A stretch of 64,000 bases of DNA from assembly GCA_004963905.1 (NCBI GenBank), contig SUGL01000004.1, positions 124,001 to 188,000 on the forward strand. Direction: 5' to 3'. This stretch comes from Mesorhizobium sp. GTDB lineage: Bacteria > Pseudomonadota > Alphaproteobacteria > Rhizobiales > Rhizobiaceae. A program made the translations under genes and the position numbers. The notes beneath the pieces were generated by a model, which saw only the letters and a program-made list of their open reading frames with translations, did not search any database and was not told where the DNA came from. This document shows, one piece after another, positions 28,068-36,145 of the stretch; position 1 is the first letter of the stretch, and every line of letters starts with the position of its first letter.

Positions 28068-28619
28068 TCATCCGGCTGCGTTTTCGCGTTCGACGATCGC
28101 CATCATGATCGTATCGCCGTATTGCCCGTCGATGCAGATGGCGTCGCGCTGCACGCCCTCCCTGACAAACCCGACCTTGTCGTAAAGAGCGATGGCGCGG
28201 GGATTGTCGGCATGCACGCACAGCTCGACGCGGACAAAGCCGGCCTTGCGTGCCTGCGCCAAGGCCGCATTGATAAGCCGCAGTCCGAGGCCACGCCCGC
28301 GATGGGAGGCAACAATCCCCATTCCGAGAGTGCCGCGATGGGCATGGATGAGCCGGTCGTGGCGTGAGATATCGCACCACCCGACGACCTCGCCACGAAC
28401 AACGGCAACGAAGCCTGGATCGCCTGCCGCGATACGGTCCAACACGAATCGCCGGGTTTGATCGAGTGGTGGCGCCTCCAGGAAAGACAGGTACTTCCGC
28501 TCACGCGCAACGAGATCGAGCGCGTGATGAAAGCTTTCGATGTGACCCGGCGTTATCGGCGCGATCGCGATCGTTTCGATATCGTTTCTGTCATCGGCCA
28601 TTGGCTTGACTGGCGTCAT
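28068..28619 (-). CDS. GNAT-family N-acetyltransferase
   Basis: 183 residues from ATG 28619; ATG 28601 is also possible. The acetyl-CoA loop reads GMGIVASHRGRGLGLRLINAAL (R/Q-x-x-G-x-G/A), followed by VRVELCVHADNPRAIALYDKVGFVREGVQRDA, the standard GNAT C-terminal block. Substrate unknown. It starts 3 bp after the stop of another GNAT gene, and the pair sits downstream of rplU-rpmA. Confidence 0.88.
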   Translation of the reverse strand: MTPVKPMADDRNDIETIAIAPITPGHIESFHHALDLVARERKYLSFLEAPPLDQTRRFVLDRIAAGDPGFVAVVRGEVVGWCDISRHDRLIHAHRGTLGMGIVASHRGRGLGLRLINAALAQARKAGFVRVELCVHADNPRAIALYDKVGFVREGVQRDAICIDGQYGDTIMMAIVERENAAG

Positions 28620-28622
28620 CCA

Positions 28623-29210
28623 TCAAAAATGCACCCAGTTGCGCAGGCTCGTCCACGTCTTCCGATCCAGTCGGTAGCGCTCGACCGGCACCTGGCCGGC
28701 GACGATCGAGTTCAGCATGCCCTGGCCGGCATACTGGAAGCCGCACTTGTGGATGACGCGGCGCGAGGCCGGATTGATGACCCTGGTCGAGGCATGCAGC
28801 ACCTGGATCGAGGTCTTCTGGAAGGCGAGGTCGACCAGCGCATGCGCCGCCTCCGTCGCATAGCCGCGCTTCCAGTAGGGTTCGCCGATCCAGTAGCCGA
28901 GCTCCAGCCCGCGATCGGTGATGTTGAGCCCCGCACAGCCGACGAAGGTGCCGGTGCCGGCAAGCGTCAGCGCATAGACGATGCCGGCGCGGCGGGAGGC
29001 CGCCATGGCGAGGAAGGCTCTGGCTTCGGCTTCGCCGTAGGGATGCGGCATGCGGGCCAGCATTTCCGCGACATGTCGGTTGTCGGCCAAGGCAACGAGT
29101 TGCTCGAGATCGCTCTCGCGCGGGGCGCGCATGACCAGGCGCTCGGTGGCGAGCACCGGGCAATCGATCGCGTAACTTTCGTCTTCGGTGTCTTCCGCTT
29201 CGGCAACCAT
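28623..29210 (-). CDS. RimJ/RimL-type GNAT acetyltransferase
   Basis: 195 residues from ATG 29210, which has GGAGG upstream. VLATERLVMRAPRESDLEQLVALADNRHVAEMLARMPHPYGEAEARAFL is the typical RimJ/RimL opening. ELGYWIGEPYWKRGYATEAAHALVDLAF contains the acetyl-CoA site, and NPASRRVIHKCGFQYAGQG the closing motif. This subfamily acetylates ribosomal proteins or small molecules; location after rpmA would fit but does not prove a ribosomal target. Confidence 0.9.
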   Translation of the reverse strand: MVAEAEDTEDESYAIDCPVLATERLVMRAPRESDLEQLVALADNRHVAEMLARMPHPYGEAEARAFLAMAASRRAGIVYALTLAGTGTFVGCAGLNITDRGLELGYWIGEPYWKRGYATEAAHALVDLAFQKTSIQVLHASTRVINPASRRVIHKCGFQYAGQGMLNSIVAGQVPVERYRLDRKTWTSLRNWVHF

Positions 29211-29230
29211 TTTAGTCCTCCAGGGCAAAG

Positions 29231-29266
29231 AAAAATAAAAAAGGAAAGATGGAAGCCCATCTCTCC
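29231..29266 (-). terminator. Rho-independent terminator after rpmA
   Basis: On the minus strand a 10-bp stem with one mismatch (GGAGAGATGG and CCATCTTTCC around GCTT, 29243-29266) is followed by a 12-nt T-rich run. It lies between rpmA and the GNAT pair. Confidence 0.8.
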
Positions 29267-29335
29267 TGATCCTTTTCCTGGCCTGGCCAGACACCGGTTC
29301 CCGAGATGGGCGCCGGTGTTATGGTGCGGAACCGG

Positions 29336-29605
29336 CTACTCCGCTGCTTTGGTAATCGGGTTTACCGACACGTAGGTTCGGCCGTTGGCTTTCTTGTTGA
29401 AGGCGACTGCGCCTGCTTCGAGTGCGAAAAGGGTGTGGTCCGTGCCCATGCCGACGTTGGTGCCCGGATGCCATTGCGTGCCGCGCTGACGAATGATGAT
29501 GTTGCCGGCAACGACTGCTTCGCCGCCGAACTTCTTCACGCCGAGCCGCTTGGAGTGCGAGTCGCGACCGTTGCGCGACGAACCGCCAGCTTTCTTGTGT
29601 GCCAT
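29336..29605 (-). CDS. rpmA: 50S ribosomal protein L27
   Basis: 89 residues beginning [29 protein letters not shown] and continuing [21 protein letters not shown], the invariant L27 sequence. The N-terminal tail reaches the peptidyl-transferase centre. As in other Proteobacteria it begins directly with the mature residues and needs no proteolytic processing. Downstream of rplU on the same strand. Confidence 0.98.
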   Translation of the reverse strand: MAHKKAGGSSRNGRDSHSKRLGVKKFGGEAVVAGNIIIRQRGTQWHPGTNVGMGTDHTLFALEAGAVAFNKKANGRTYVSVNPITKAAE

Positions 29606-29704
29606 CTAACTAACTCCGATGCGCCATGAGGCGCTTGAATGGTCTTATGAACGCGTTCGCGTTCCGTTTCAAGTCCGTACCGGCGATGATTGTCGCCGGA
29701 AGAA

Positions 29705-30400
29705 TTACTTCTTCGTCAGTTCCTTCGCCTGCTCGCGCCAGTCCTTGATCTGGTCGGCGCTGAACGGCATGTGCTCGTCGATCTTGGCGACATCCTTGTC
29801 GGTGAGCTTGGCGAGCTGCGCGAAGGTGACGATGCCCTGTTCGGCGAGGTCCTTCGCCGCGACCGGGCCGATACCCTTGATCACGGTGAGGTCGTCCGGC
29901 TCGCCCTTCGGTGCCTTGAACAGCGGCGCGGCCTTGGCCTCTTCGCTCGAAGCCTCCGCCTTGGCTTCCTTCTTGGCCTTGGCCTCCTTCGGCGCGGCTT
30001 CTGCCTTCGCCCCGGCGGCGACCTCAGCCTTGGCCTCCGGCGCCTTGGCCTCGGCCTTCGCGGCGGCCTTCTTCGACGGCTTGGCGCCACCCAACAGGAT
30101 CTCGGAGATCCTGACGGTGGTCAAAAGCTGCCGGTGGCCGATCCGGCGGCGCGAATTCTGGCGCCGGCGCTTCTTGAAAGCGATGACGGTGCGGTTCTTG
30201 CCCTGCTCGACGACTTCCGCCGTGACCATGGCGCCATCGACGAACGGCGCGCCGAACGTCACGTTCTCGCCCTCGCCATGCGCGAGCACCTGGCCGATTT
30301 CGACGATCTCGCCGACCTTGGCTTCGACTTTCTCGATCTTCAAGAGATCGTTGGCGGCGACGCGATACTGCTTGCCGCCCGTTTTGATGACTGCGAACAT
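29705..30400 (-). CDS. rplU: 50S ribosomal protein L21 with C-terminal helix-hairpin-helix extension
   Basis: 231 residues, more than twice the usual ~103. Residues 1-103 are canonical L21 ([38 protein letters not shown]). Then comes an Ala/Lys/Glu-rich low-complexity linker of about 60 residues and a terminal domain, [40 protein letters not shown]. The GIGP turn and alternating helices are those of a helix-hairpin-helix nucleic-acid-binding domain. Similar extensions occur in other Rhizobiales. The extension may contact rRNA or be solvent-exposed. First gene of rplU-rpmA. Confidence 0.95.
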   Translation of the reverse strand: MFAVIKTGGKQYRVAANDLLKIEKVEAKVGEIVEIGQVLAHGEGENVTFGAPFVDGAMVTAEVVEQGKNRTVIAFKKRRRQNSRRRIGHRQLLTTVRISEILLGGAKPSKKAAAKAEAKAPEAKAEVAAGAKAEAAPKEAKAKKEAKAEASSEEAKAAPLFKAPKGEPDDLTVIKGIGPVAAKDLAEQGIVTFAQLAKLTDKDVAKIDEHMPFSADQIKDWREQAKELTKK

Positions 30401-30423
30401 TTTTTGCCTTTCGCTGTTCGGTC

Positions 30424-30455
30424 GGCCTTGATGAGCCGCTTGAAGCGGTTCGGCC
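30424..30455 (-). promoter_or_regulatory. Stem-loop in the rplU leader
   Basis: CCGCTTCAAGCGG is a 5-bp stem with a 3-nt loop (30436-30448), enclosed by GGCC pairs at 30424-30427 and 30452-30455. It lies 24 nt upstream of the rplU ATG. It could be a leader structure for L21 autoregulation; that role is a guess. The rest of the ~320-bp gap to the tRNA gene shows no gene. Confidence 0.35.
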
Positions 30456-30727
30456 GTCTTTTTGTCAGTCTGCGGGTTCAAAAAACAAGCGGCGCGGAGA
30501 AGCCCCCACGCCGAATGCGGGCTGTCCCTAACCGAAGGTTGCGAAAGAGTCAAGGCAAGCGGACCCTGCTCCCGGAGAATGCCGCGAGCCGCGTTGCTGG
30601 CGAAGATCGGCGTCGCCTCGCCGACGCTTTCCCAAGAAGCGGGAAATCGGTCGAATAAGGCCTTGTAACTGCGGCAGCCAGCCGTTATCTAGTGCGCCGC
30701 GCCGGCAACGGCCGACCATGACCTCGC

Positions 30728-30817
30728 GGAGAGGTGGCAGAGTGGTCGAATGCACCGCACTCGAAATGCGGCATACTCGCAAGGGTATCGGGGGTTCGAA
30801 TCCCTCCCTCTCCGCCA
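30728..30817 (+). tRNA. tRNA-Ser (anticodon CGA)
   Basis: The 7-bp acceptor stem GGAGAGG/CCTCTCC, the D-arm GGTGGCAGAGTGGTCGAATGC, the anticodon arm CCGCACTCGAAATGCGG with CGA, and a long variable arm (CATACTCGCAAGGGTATCG) identify a class II serine tRNA. The T-arm is GGGGGTTCGAATCCCTC. Discriminator G at 30814 and an encoded CCA at 30815-30817. It reads UCG codons. Downstream lies the accessory-looking block to about 39.3 kb. Confidence 0.97.
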
Positions 30818-30939
30818 TCCTGCATTCGCGCTGCGCGCTTCGCAGGACAGGTCCGGCGAACTATCCTTCCAGACGCGACACGGGATCAAGGGACGCCGCC
30901 TGGCCGAACGTGACGTGCAGCAGGGGCACCCCGCGCCGA

Positions 30940-32757
30940 TCACTCCGGCACGCCGGAGATGCCCAGCGCCTCGACGTAACGCTCGGCGAACGCCTTGTCC
31001 TGCCACGGGTTGATCTGCCTTTGCAGGGTGAGCGTGTAGGTCGGGAACGCCTCCATCAGCCGCCGCGCCGCCGCTTGCGCCTCGTCCAGCCGGTCGAGTT
31101 TGACCAGCGCCATGATCACCACCCGGTGCGAAGAGCCGTAGTTCGGCATCTCGTGGAGCGCGCGCTCTCCCCATGCCAGCGCTTCCTCGTAGCGCTCCAG
31201 CATCAGATAGCTCATCCCGATGCCGGAGAGCGCGATGCCCTTCTCAGGGTCGACCGGACTTAGCCGCATTGCCCTGTGAAAGTGCTCGATCGCGACCAGC
31301 GGGCGGCCGGAATGTGCGTTCACCCAGCCGCTGCCCGTATGGCCCTGCGCCGAATTGGGGTTGAGCAGCAGGGATCGTTCGATCGTGCGCAGCGCCATCT
31401 CGTACTCCTTCGCGCTGTAGGCGATCACCTGCGCGGCGAAGCGCAGGCTCGTGGGGTCGTCGCGCGCTTCCGCCAATACCTCGCGCGCCATGCGCGCGGC
31501 GACTCTGGTATCGTCGGGTTCGTGCCAGCACTGGCTCACGGACAGGCTGCGGATATAGGCGCCGAGCGCCTTCGCCAGGCTGAAGCCGGGGTCGATGCTG
31601 AGCGCCTCGTTGGTGAGCCGGCGCACGTCGGCAAAGCCTTCGCGCGTCATGCTGTAGAAGCGCGGCAGCGCGCGTAGGTAGAGGTCGTAGGCGCTGATGT
31701 AGTCGGTTGGCTTCATGCGCGCCTGCTTGATCTCCTCCAGCCGGATGCTCGGCTCGACAGCGCCGACGACGCTCTCGGTCACCTTGTCCTGCAGGTCGAA
31801 GATGTCGCTCACGTCGCCCTCGAACCTGTCGGCCCAGACATGGTGTCCGCTGATCGCGTCCACCAGCTGCCCACTGATGCGCACCCGCGATCCGGCTCTG
31901 CGGATGCTGCCTTCGAGCACGTAGCGGACGCCCAGCTCGCGCCCGACCTGGCGCAGGTCCACCGCCCGGCCCTTGTAGGTGAAGGACGAGTTGCGGGCGA
32001 TCACGAAAAAGGAGTTCACCCGGCTCAATCCCGTGATGATGTCCTCCACCAGCCCGTCGGCGAAGTATTCCTGGTCTGGGTCGCCGCTCATATTGGTGAA
32101 AGGCAGAACCGCGATCGAGGGTTTCTCGGGCAGGGGAGGCGGCGCAGCGCTGGCGTCGGCCTCGACGCGGTAGGCGCGCACAGGCCGCTCGATGTTCTTG
32201 AGGCGCAGGTCGCCGAGCGGCGTGAAGCCGCAGTCGAGCTTGCCCTGAAGGTGGTCGTAGGCGGTGCCCGAGACGACCACGCTGCCGGGATCGGCGATGC
32301 CTTCGAGGCGGGCGGCGATGTTGACCCCGTCGCCGTAGAGGTCGCCGTCCTCCTCGCAGACCACGTCGCCGAGATTGATGCCGATGCGGAAGCGAATTCG
32401 CTCTTCCTCGGGCGTCTCCGCCTCATGTTCCGCCAAGGCCTGCTGGATCGCCATCGCCGAGGTCACCGCGTTGACGACGCTCGCGAACTCGCACAGCGTG
32501 CCGTCGCCGGTGAGCTTGACGATCCGGCCCTGGTGCTCGCGGACCAGCGGTTCGAGGAGGTCCTTGCGGTAGATCTTCAGCCGCTCGAGCGTGCCGCGCT
32601 CGTCGCGTTCCGTCAGCCGCGAATAGCCGACCACGTCGCAAGCCAGGATCGCCGCGAGGTGGCGCTGCGTTGCACCGCTCGGCCAGGCGCTTGCACGCGG
32701 GCCGCCGCGTGTCCATGTCCTACCAACTTCCAGACGCGCCACGCGCATGGTTACCAT
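30940..32757 (-). CDS. Class III adenylate/guanylate cyclase with TolB-N-like and TPR domains
   Basis: 605 residues from ATG 32757 (ATG 32748 is an alternative with better ribosome-site spacing). Residues ~30-200 form a class III cyclase domain: AAILACDVVGYSRL and KLTGDGTLCEF carry the two metal aspartates, and DLYGDGVNIAARLEGIADPGSVVVSG is the dimer-interface segment. The next ~150 residues (IAVLPFTNMSGDPDQEYFADGLVEDIITGLSRV...YVLEGSIRRAGSRVRISGQLVDA) match the TolB-N/FlgO-like domain usual in rhizobial cyclases. The C-terminus has TPR-like repeats. There is no signal or transmembrane segment, so it is cytosolic. It should make cAMP. These proteins are present in many paralogous copies in Mesorhizobium. 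Confidence 0.88.
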   Translation of the reverse strand: MVTMRVARLEVGRTWTRGGPRASAWPSGATQRHLAAILACDVVGYSRLTERDERGTLERLKIYRKDLLEPLVREHQGRIVKLTGDGTLCEFASVVNAVTSAMAIQQALAEHEAETPEEERIRFRIGINLGDVVCEEDGDLYGDGVNIAARLEGIADPGSVVVSGTAYDHLQGKLDCGFTPLGDLRLKNIERPVRAYRVEADASAAPPPLPEKPSIAVLPFTNMSGDPDQEYFADGLVEDIITGLSRVNSFFVIARNSSFTYKGRAVDLRQVGRELGVRYVLEGSIRRAGSRVRISGQLVDAISGHHVWADRFEGDVSDIFDLQDKVTESVVGAVEPSIRLEEIKQARMKPTDYISAYDLYLRALPRFYSMTREGFADVRRLTNEALSIDPGFSLAKALGAYIRSLSVSQCWHEPDDTRVAARMAREVLAEARDDPTSLRFAAQVIAYSAKEYEMALRTIERSLLLNPNSAQGHTGSGWVNAHSGRPLVAIEHFHRAMRLSPVDPEKGIALSGIGMSYLMLERYEEALAWGERALHEMPNYGSSHRVVIMALVKLDRLDEAQAAARRLMEAFPTYTLTLQRQINPWQDKAFAERYVEALGISGVPE

Positions 32758-33016
32758 CTCTCCCAATCTCCGCCCGTCACCGATACAGAACGGAGAACGG
32801 AGCTTGACCTTGCCTTCACGAGATTTCGCTATCCCGCTTGCGAGGCGTGGAGCGTTCCGGTCGCCGCTAACAGCCAACCGACGACACGCCCACGCAGCCT
32901 CTGGGGACGCTGACACGCCACTCCCAGAAGGCCGGGGATATTTCCTGCTCTGTGTAACCGGTTGACGCCACCGTGGCGGCGCCTTTGTATCGGGGCGTCA
33001 CACCAGACGCTTGGCA

Positions 33017-33071
33017 TCGAGACGCGCCAGCCCATCGGCCGGTGGCAGGACGAAAAGCGGCTGCCGCCGCA
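33017..33071 (+). pseudogene. Fragment of a caspase-gene peptidoglycan-binding region
   Basis: This short stretch encodes ETRQPIGRWQDEKRLP in one frame, nearly the KTRQAIGRWQEENRLP of the caspase-like protein whose gene starts 130 bp further on (the matching DNA is near 34452-34500). It has no start or flanking domain, so it is a remnant of another copy of that gene. The surrounding 445-bp gap between the cyclase and caspase genes shows no other gene. Confidence 0.7.
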
Positions 33072-33202
33072 CCCCCGGGGCGAACCAGCATGCACATTCG
33101 ACCCCGCTGATGTGTTATATATTTCATGGAAGGGGCTCCCCCCGCATGAAATGCGACTGGAAACGAGCAGGCAAAGCCGCAACTTGATTGAGAGTGCGTG
33201 CG

Positions 33203-34825
33203 ATGAGGTTCTGGGCCGTCATTGTTGGTTTGTTCTTCCTGGCCGCGGCCGATCTGCTGCAGGCAGGCGCTCTTGCGGCCGGCGGCAATCGGGTCGCCCT
33301 GGTCATCGGCAACAGCAAATATGTCTACGCGCCCGCCCTTCCCAATCCGGCCGGCGATGCCCGGCTGATGGCCGATGTGCTGCGCAAGGCGGGGTTCAAC
33401 GTCATCGAAGGCGTCGATCTCGACTATGCCGGAATGCGTGACCGGCTGAACAAGTTCACCGAGGCCTCCTACGACGCCGATACCGCGCTGATCTACTACG
33501 CCGGCCACGGCATGCAGGTGAACGGCAAGAATTATCTCATCCCGATCGATGCCGAGCTCACGGCTCCGGCGCATCTCAGAACCCGAACCATCCAGATGGA
33601 CGAGCTGCTCGCCGCCCTGCCGCCCGACCCGGCCGTCGGCATCGTCATTCTCGATGCCTGTCGCGACAATCCGCTGGCGAGGACCCTGGCGGCCGCGTTG
33701 CCGAAGAGCCGCTCGACCACCGCGCCGGGCTTGGCGCCTATCGATGTGAGCTCGGCCGAGGTCGGCAGCGGCGGCGTGCTGATCGCCTTTGCGACCGATC
33801 CCGGTTCCGTGTCCTACGACGGCAATGGCGCCAACAGCCCTTACACGATGTCGCTGGCCAAGCATCTCGCCGAGCCGGGCGTGGAGATCCAGAGCGCGCT
33901 GACCCGCGTTCGCGGCGAAGTGACGGCGGAAACGGATGGGCGTCAGCGGCCATGGCACAATGCCTCGCTCGGCCGCGAGGTCTTTATCGGCCCGCAGGCG
34001 CCGCCACCGGCCGCCGCTGCTCCGCAGCCGTCTGCAACCGAGACTCCGGCCGAGCCGCCAAACTCGGACGCGCGCGGATGGGAAATCGAGCAGCGCGTGT
34101 GGGACGAAGCCTCCAAGCGCAACACGCTGGCGCACTACGAGGCCTATCTGCAGCAATTCCCCAACGGAGCGTTCGCCGATCTCGCCCGCCTCAACATCAA
34201 TCAGTTGAAGAAGCCGCCGATCACTGTCGGAAATACGCCGGCTGCCGACGCCAAGACAGAGGCCGACGCGGCGCGATCGGCCGCCGCGGCGACGGAACCT
34301 CCGGCCGCGGCCGCCAGTCCGGAAACCGACGCCGGAACCGAACTGACGGAAAGCGCGATCGGGCTCGATCGTCAGGCAAGGATTGATCTGCAGGAGAGGC
34401 TGCTGGCCATCGGTTACGACCTGGCCGAGGCCGACGGCGATTTCGGTAGCAAGACGCGCCAAGCCATCGGCCGGTGGCAGGAAGAAAACCGCTTGCCGGC
34501 GACCACCTACCTTACGCAAAAGCAATATGCTCGACTTAAGCTCGACACGGACGACGCCCTGAAGAGCTACCGCGCCCAAAAAGCGTCGGAGGCCGAAGCG
34601 AAGAAGCAGGAAAGCGCCACGTCGCAAAAGACGCAGAAGCCGCAACCAGTCGTCCGCGCGAAGCCGAGACGCGAACAGCAACGCGAAGCCGCCAATCCAA
34701 GACCGGCGCGGAAATCGAAGCCGGCGCAACGAAAGTCCGGATACCGCACCTGCAGCGGCATCGACGGCACCTTCGAGGTTCCCGCATCACAGAGATGTCC
34801 GCTGAGCGGCTACGCGCATTATTGA
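33203..34825 (+). CDS. Secreted caspase-family (C14) protein with peptidoglycan-binding-like domain
   Basis: 540 residues from ATG 33203. A signal peptide (MRFWAVIVGLFFLAAADLLQ) precedes a caspase-like domain, RVALVIGNSKYVYAPALPNPAGDARLMADVLRKAGF. The catalytic dyad is present: His in YYAGHGMQ and Cys in ILDACRDNP. After a Pro-rich linker, ASKRNTLAHYEAYLQQFPNG resembles a Sel1/TPR-like element. RIDLQERLLAIGYDLAEADGDFGSKTRQAIGRWQEENRL is a PG_binding_1-type repeat. The tail is Lys/Arg-rich and ends with a Cys pair (YRTCSGIDGTFEVPASQRCP). It is probably periplasmic; substrate unknown. The 3' end is duplicated at 37772-37975, and another fragment precedes the gene. Confidence 0.88.
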   Translation: MRFWAVIVGLFFLAAADLLQAGALAAGGNRVALVIGNSKYVYAPALPNPAGDARLMADVLRKAGFNVIEGVDLDYAGMRDRLNKFTEASYDADTALIYYAGHGMQVNGKNYLIPIDAELTAPAHLRTRTIQMDELLAALPPDPAVGIVILDACRDNPLARTLAAALPKSRSTTAPGLAPIDVSSAEVGSGGVLIAFATDPGSVSYDGNGANSPYTMSLAKHLAEPGVEIQSALTRVRGEVTAETDGRQRPWHNASLGREVFIGPQAPPPAAAAPQPSATETPAEPPNSDARGWEIEQRVWDEASKRNTLAHYEAYLQQFPNGAFADLARLNINQLKKPPITVGNTPAADAKTEADAARSAAAATEPPAAAASPETDAGTELTESAIGLDRQARIDLQERLLAIGYDLAEADGDFGSKTRQAIGRWQEENRLPATTYLTQKQYARLKLDTDDALKSYRAQKASEAEAKKQESATSQKTQKPQPVVRAKPRREQQREAANPRPARKSKPAQRKSGYRTCSGIDGTFEVPASQRCPLSGYAHY

Positions 34826-34921
34826 ATGAAGGAGCAGCCAGCGGACCTATTCCAGCGTCGCCAGACGTTCAATGAAGCGTCCTTCGCCCGCATGGGCGCT
34901 CCCGGATCGATTGAAGCCGGA
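34718..34921. repeat. Copy A of a ~204-bp direct repeat (caspase gene 3' end and beyond)
   Basis: Begins inside the last ~35 codons of the caspase gene (AAGCCGGCGCAACGAAAGTC) and runs past its stop to ATTGAAGCCGGAG. It aligns with 37772-37975 with about 10-15 substitutions and one extra G (GCATGGGCGC versus GCATGGCGC). Same orientation, offset 3054 bp. On the minus strand it contains a decayed gene end. The remaining bases to the LysR stop at 35115 show no gene. Confidence 0.9.
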
Positions 34922-35114
34922 GGCATCGTGCAGGATGAGCAGGATGAAGATGGGAACTTCTATGTCATTGAAATTGCTCGATGTGGGTCACGATAGAAGG
35001 GCTTTGCTTGTGAAGGGTTACGATGCCGGCCTTCTGTGAGAGGTGCCGTGCGCTGGGGCCGGCGTCCGCAACTCTTCACAGAAGCGGCTGCAAAAGGTCT
35101 GGATTTCAAGAAGA

Positions 35115-36026
35115 TCAGGGCATTGATTTTGCCCAGTTGAAGAACTCCTCAATGACAGTCTTGTTGGGGTGATCGGCGCGATAGAGAACGTAATAGCCGG
35201 AGCCGGCTCCCGCTATCTCGCGGTCGATGGCCTTGACCAATCTGCCGCTGCGCAGCTCCTCGCCCACCAGACGGTCATCGCAGATGGCAATACCCTGTCC
35301 TGCGATCACGGCATCGATCGCATGCAACTCCTCCCGAAAAGTCAGCTGGTCGAGCTCTTCGAGGAAGGGGACCGTGTGATCCTCGGCGCGAAGGCTGTCC
35401 AGCCACCAGCGCCACGTCGGCGGCTGAGTTGTCTGGGGCGACCAGTACCAATGGATCACCGTGTGGTTCTTGAGCTCATGGTAACCGGCGAGCGGTTTGC
35501 CATCGGGCAGCGCATTCGGGCTGCACAGGACGAGAAATTTGCTCCTGAAGAGTTCCTTGGTGGCGAAATCGGCGGGCGGATCCCACGTCCAGCGGATGGC
35601 TATGTCGCACTCGCCGCCCTGCAGGTTGAGCACGCGGTCGGTGCCAATGATTTCCAGTGAAATGCCCGGATGCGCCGCGCGCCACATGGGCAAGCGTGGC
35701 ACCAGCCACCGGCTCGCAAAGGCATTCGTGGTCGACACCTTCAAGGAGCGCTCCAGGGGCGATTCGCGGATGGCCGACAGCACATTGGCAAATGAATCGA
35801 GCCCTTCGCGAATGACCGGCAAAAGGCGGGCCCCGGCCTCGGTCAAGGCGAGTGGCCTTGGGCGACGCCGAAAGAGGGGACGCCCGCAATAGCTTTCCAG
35901 CAGTTTGATTTGGTGGCTGATCGCCGTCGGCATGACGGCCAGCTCGTCAGCTGCTTCCTTGAAACTCAAAAGGCGTGCGGCCGCCTCGAAAGCGCGAAGT
36001 TGAGCCAGTGGGGGCAACGACCTCAT
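35115..36026 (-). CDS. LysR-family regulator (GcvA-like), likely for the adjacent flavin oxidase
   Basis: 303 residues. MRSLPPLAQLRAFEAAARLLSFKEAADELAVMPTAISHQIKLLESYCGRPLFRR is the GcvA-type helix-turn-helix start. NLQGGECDIAIRWTWDPP and the FREELHAIDAVIAGQGIAICDDRLV region belong to the effector domain. It is divergent from the berberine-bridge-type oxidase with 119 bp between starts, so it probably controls that gene. Confidence 0.87.
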   Translation of the reverse strand: MRSLPPLAQLRAFEAAARLLSFKEAADELAVMPTAISHQIKLLESYCGRPLFRRRPRPLALTEAGARLLPVIREGLDSFANVLSAIRESPLERSLKVSTTNAFASRWLVPRLPMWRAAHPGISLEIIGTDRVLNLQGGECDIAIRWTWDPPADFATKELFRSKFLVLCSPNALPDGKPLAGYHELKNHTVIHWYWSPQTTQPPTWRWWLDSLRAEDHTVPFLEELDQLTFREELHAIDAVIAGQGIAICDDRLVGEELRSGRLVKAIDREIAGAGSGYYVLYRADHPNKTVIEEFFNWAKSMP

Positions 36027-36145
36027 CGCCCTGAATCTAGATGAACTGAATTCACCTCACACCTGATTTTTTCGATTTTGCCCGGACCCGGTCATCGCAC
36101 CTATGATGACCATCGATCGTAAATCTCTATCCATCGGGAGGCGTC

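Noticed and set aside
30728..30817. Integration (att) duplicate of the tRNA-Ser 3' end
   Set aside because: I looked for a second copy of the GGTTCGAATCCCTCCC segment in the window and saw none, and no integrase is present.
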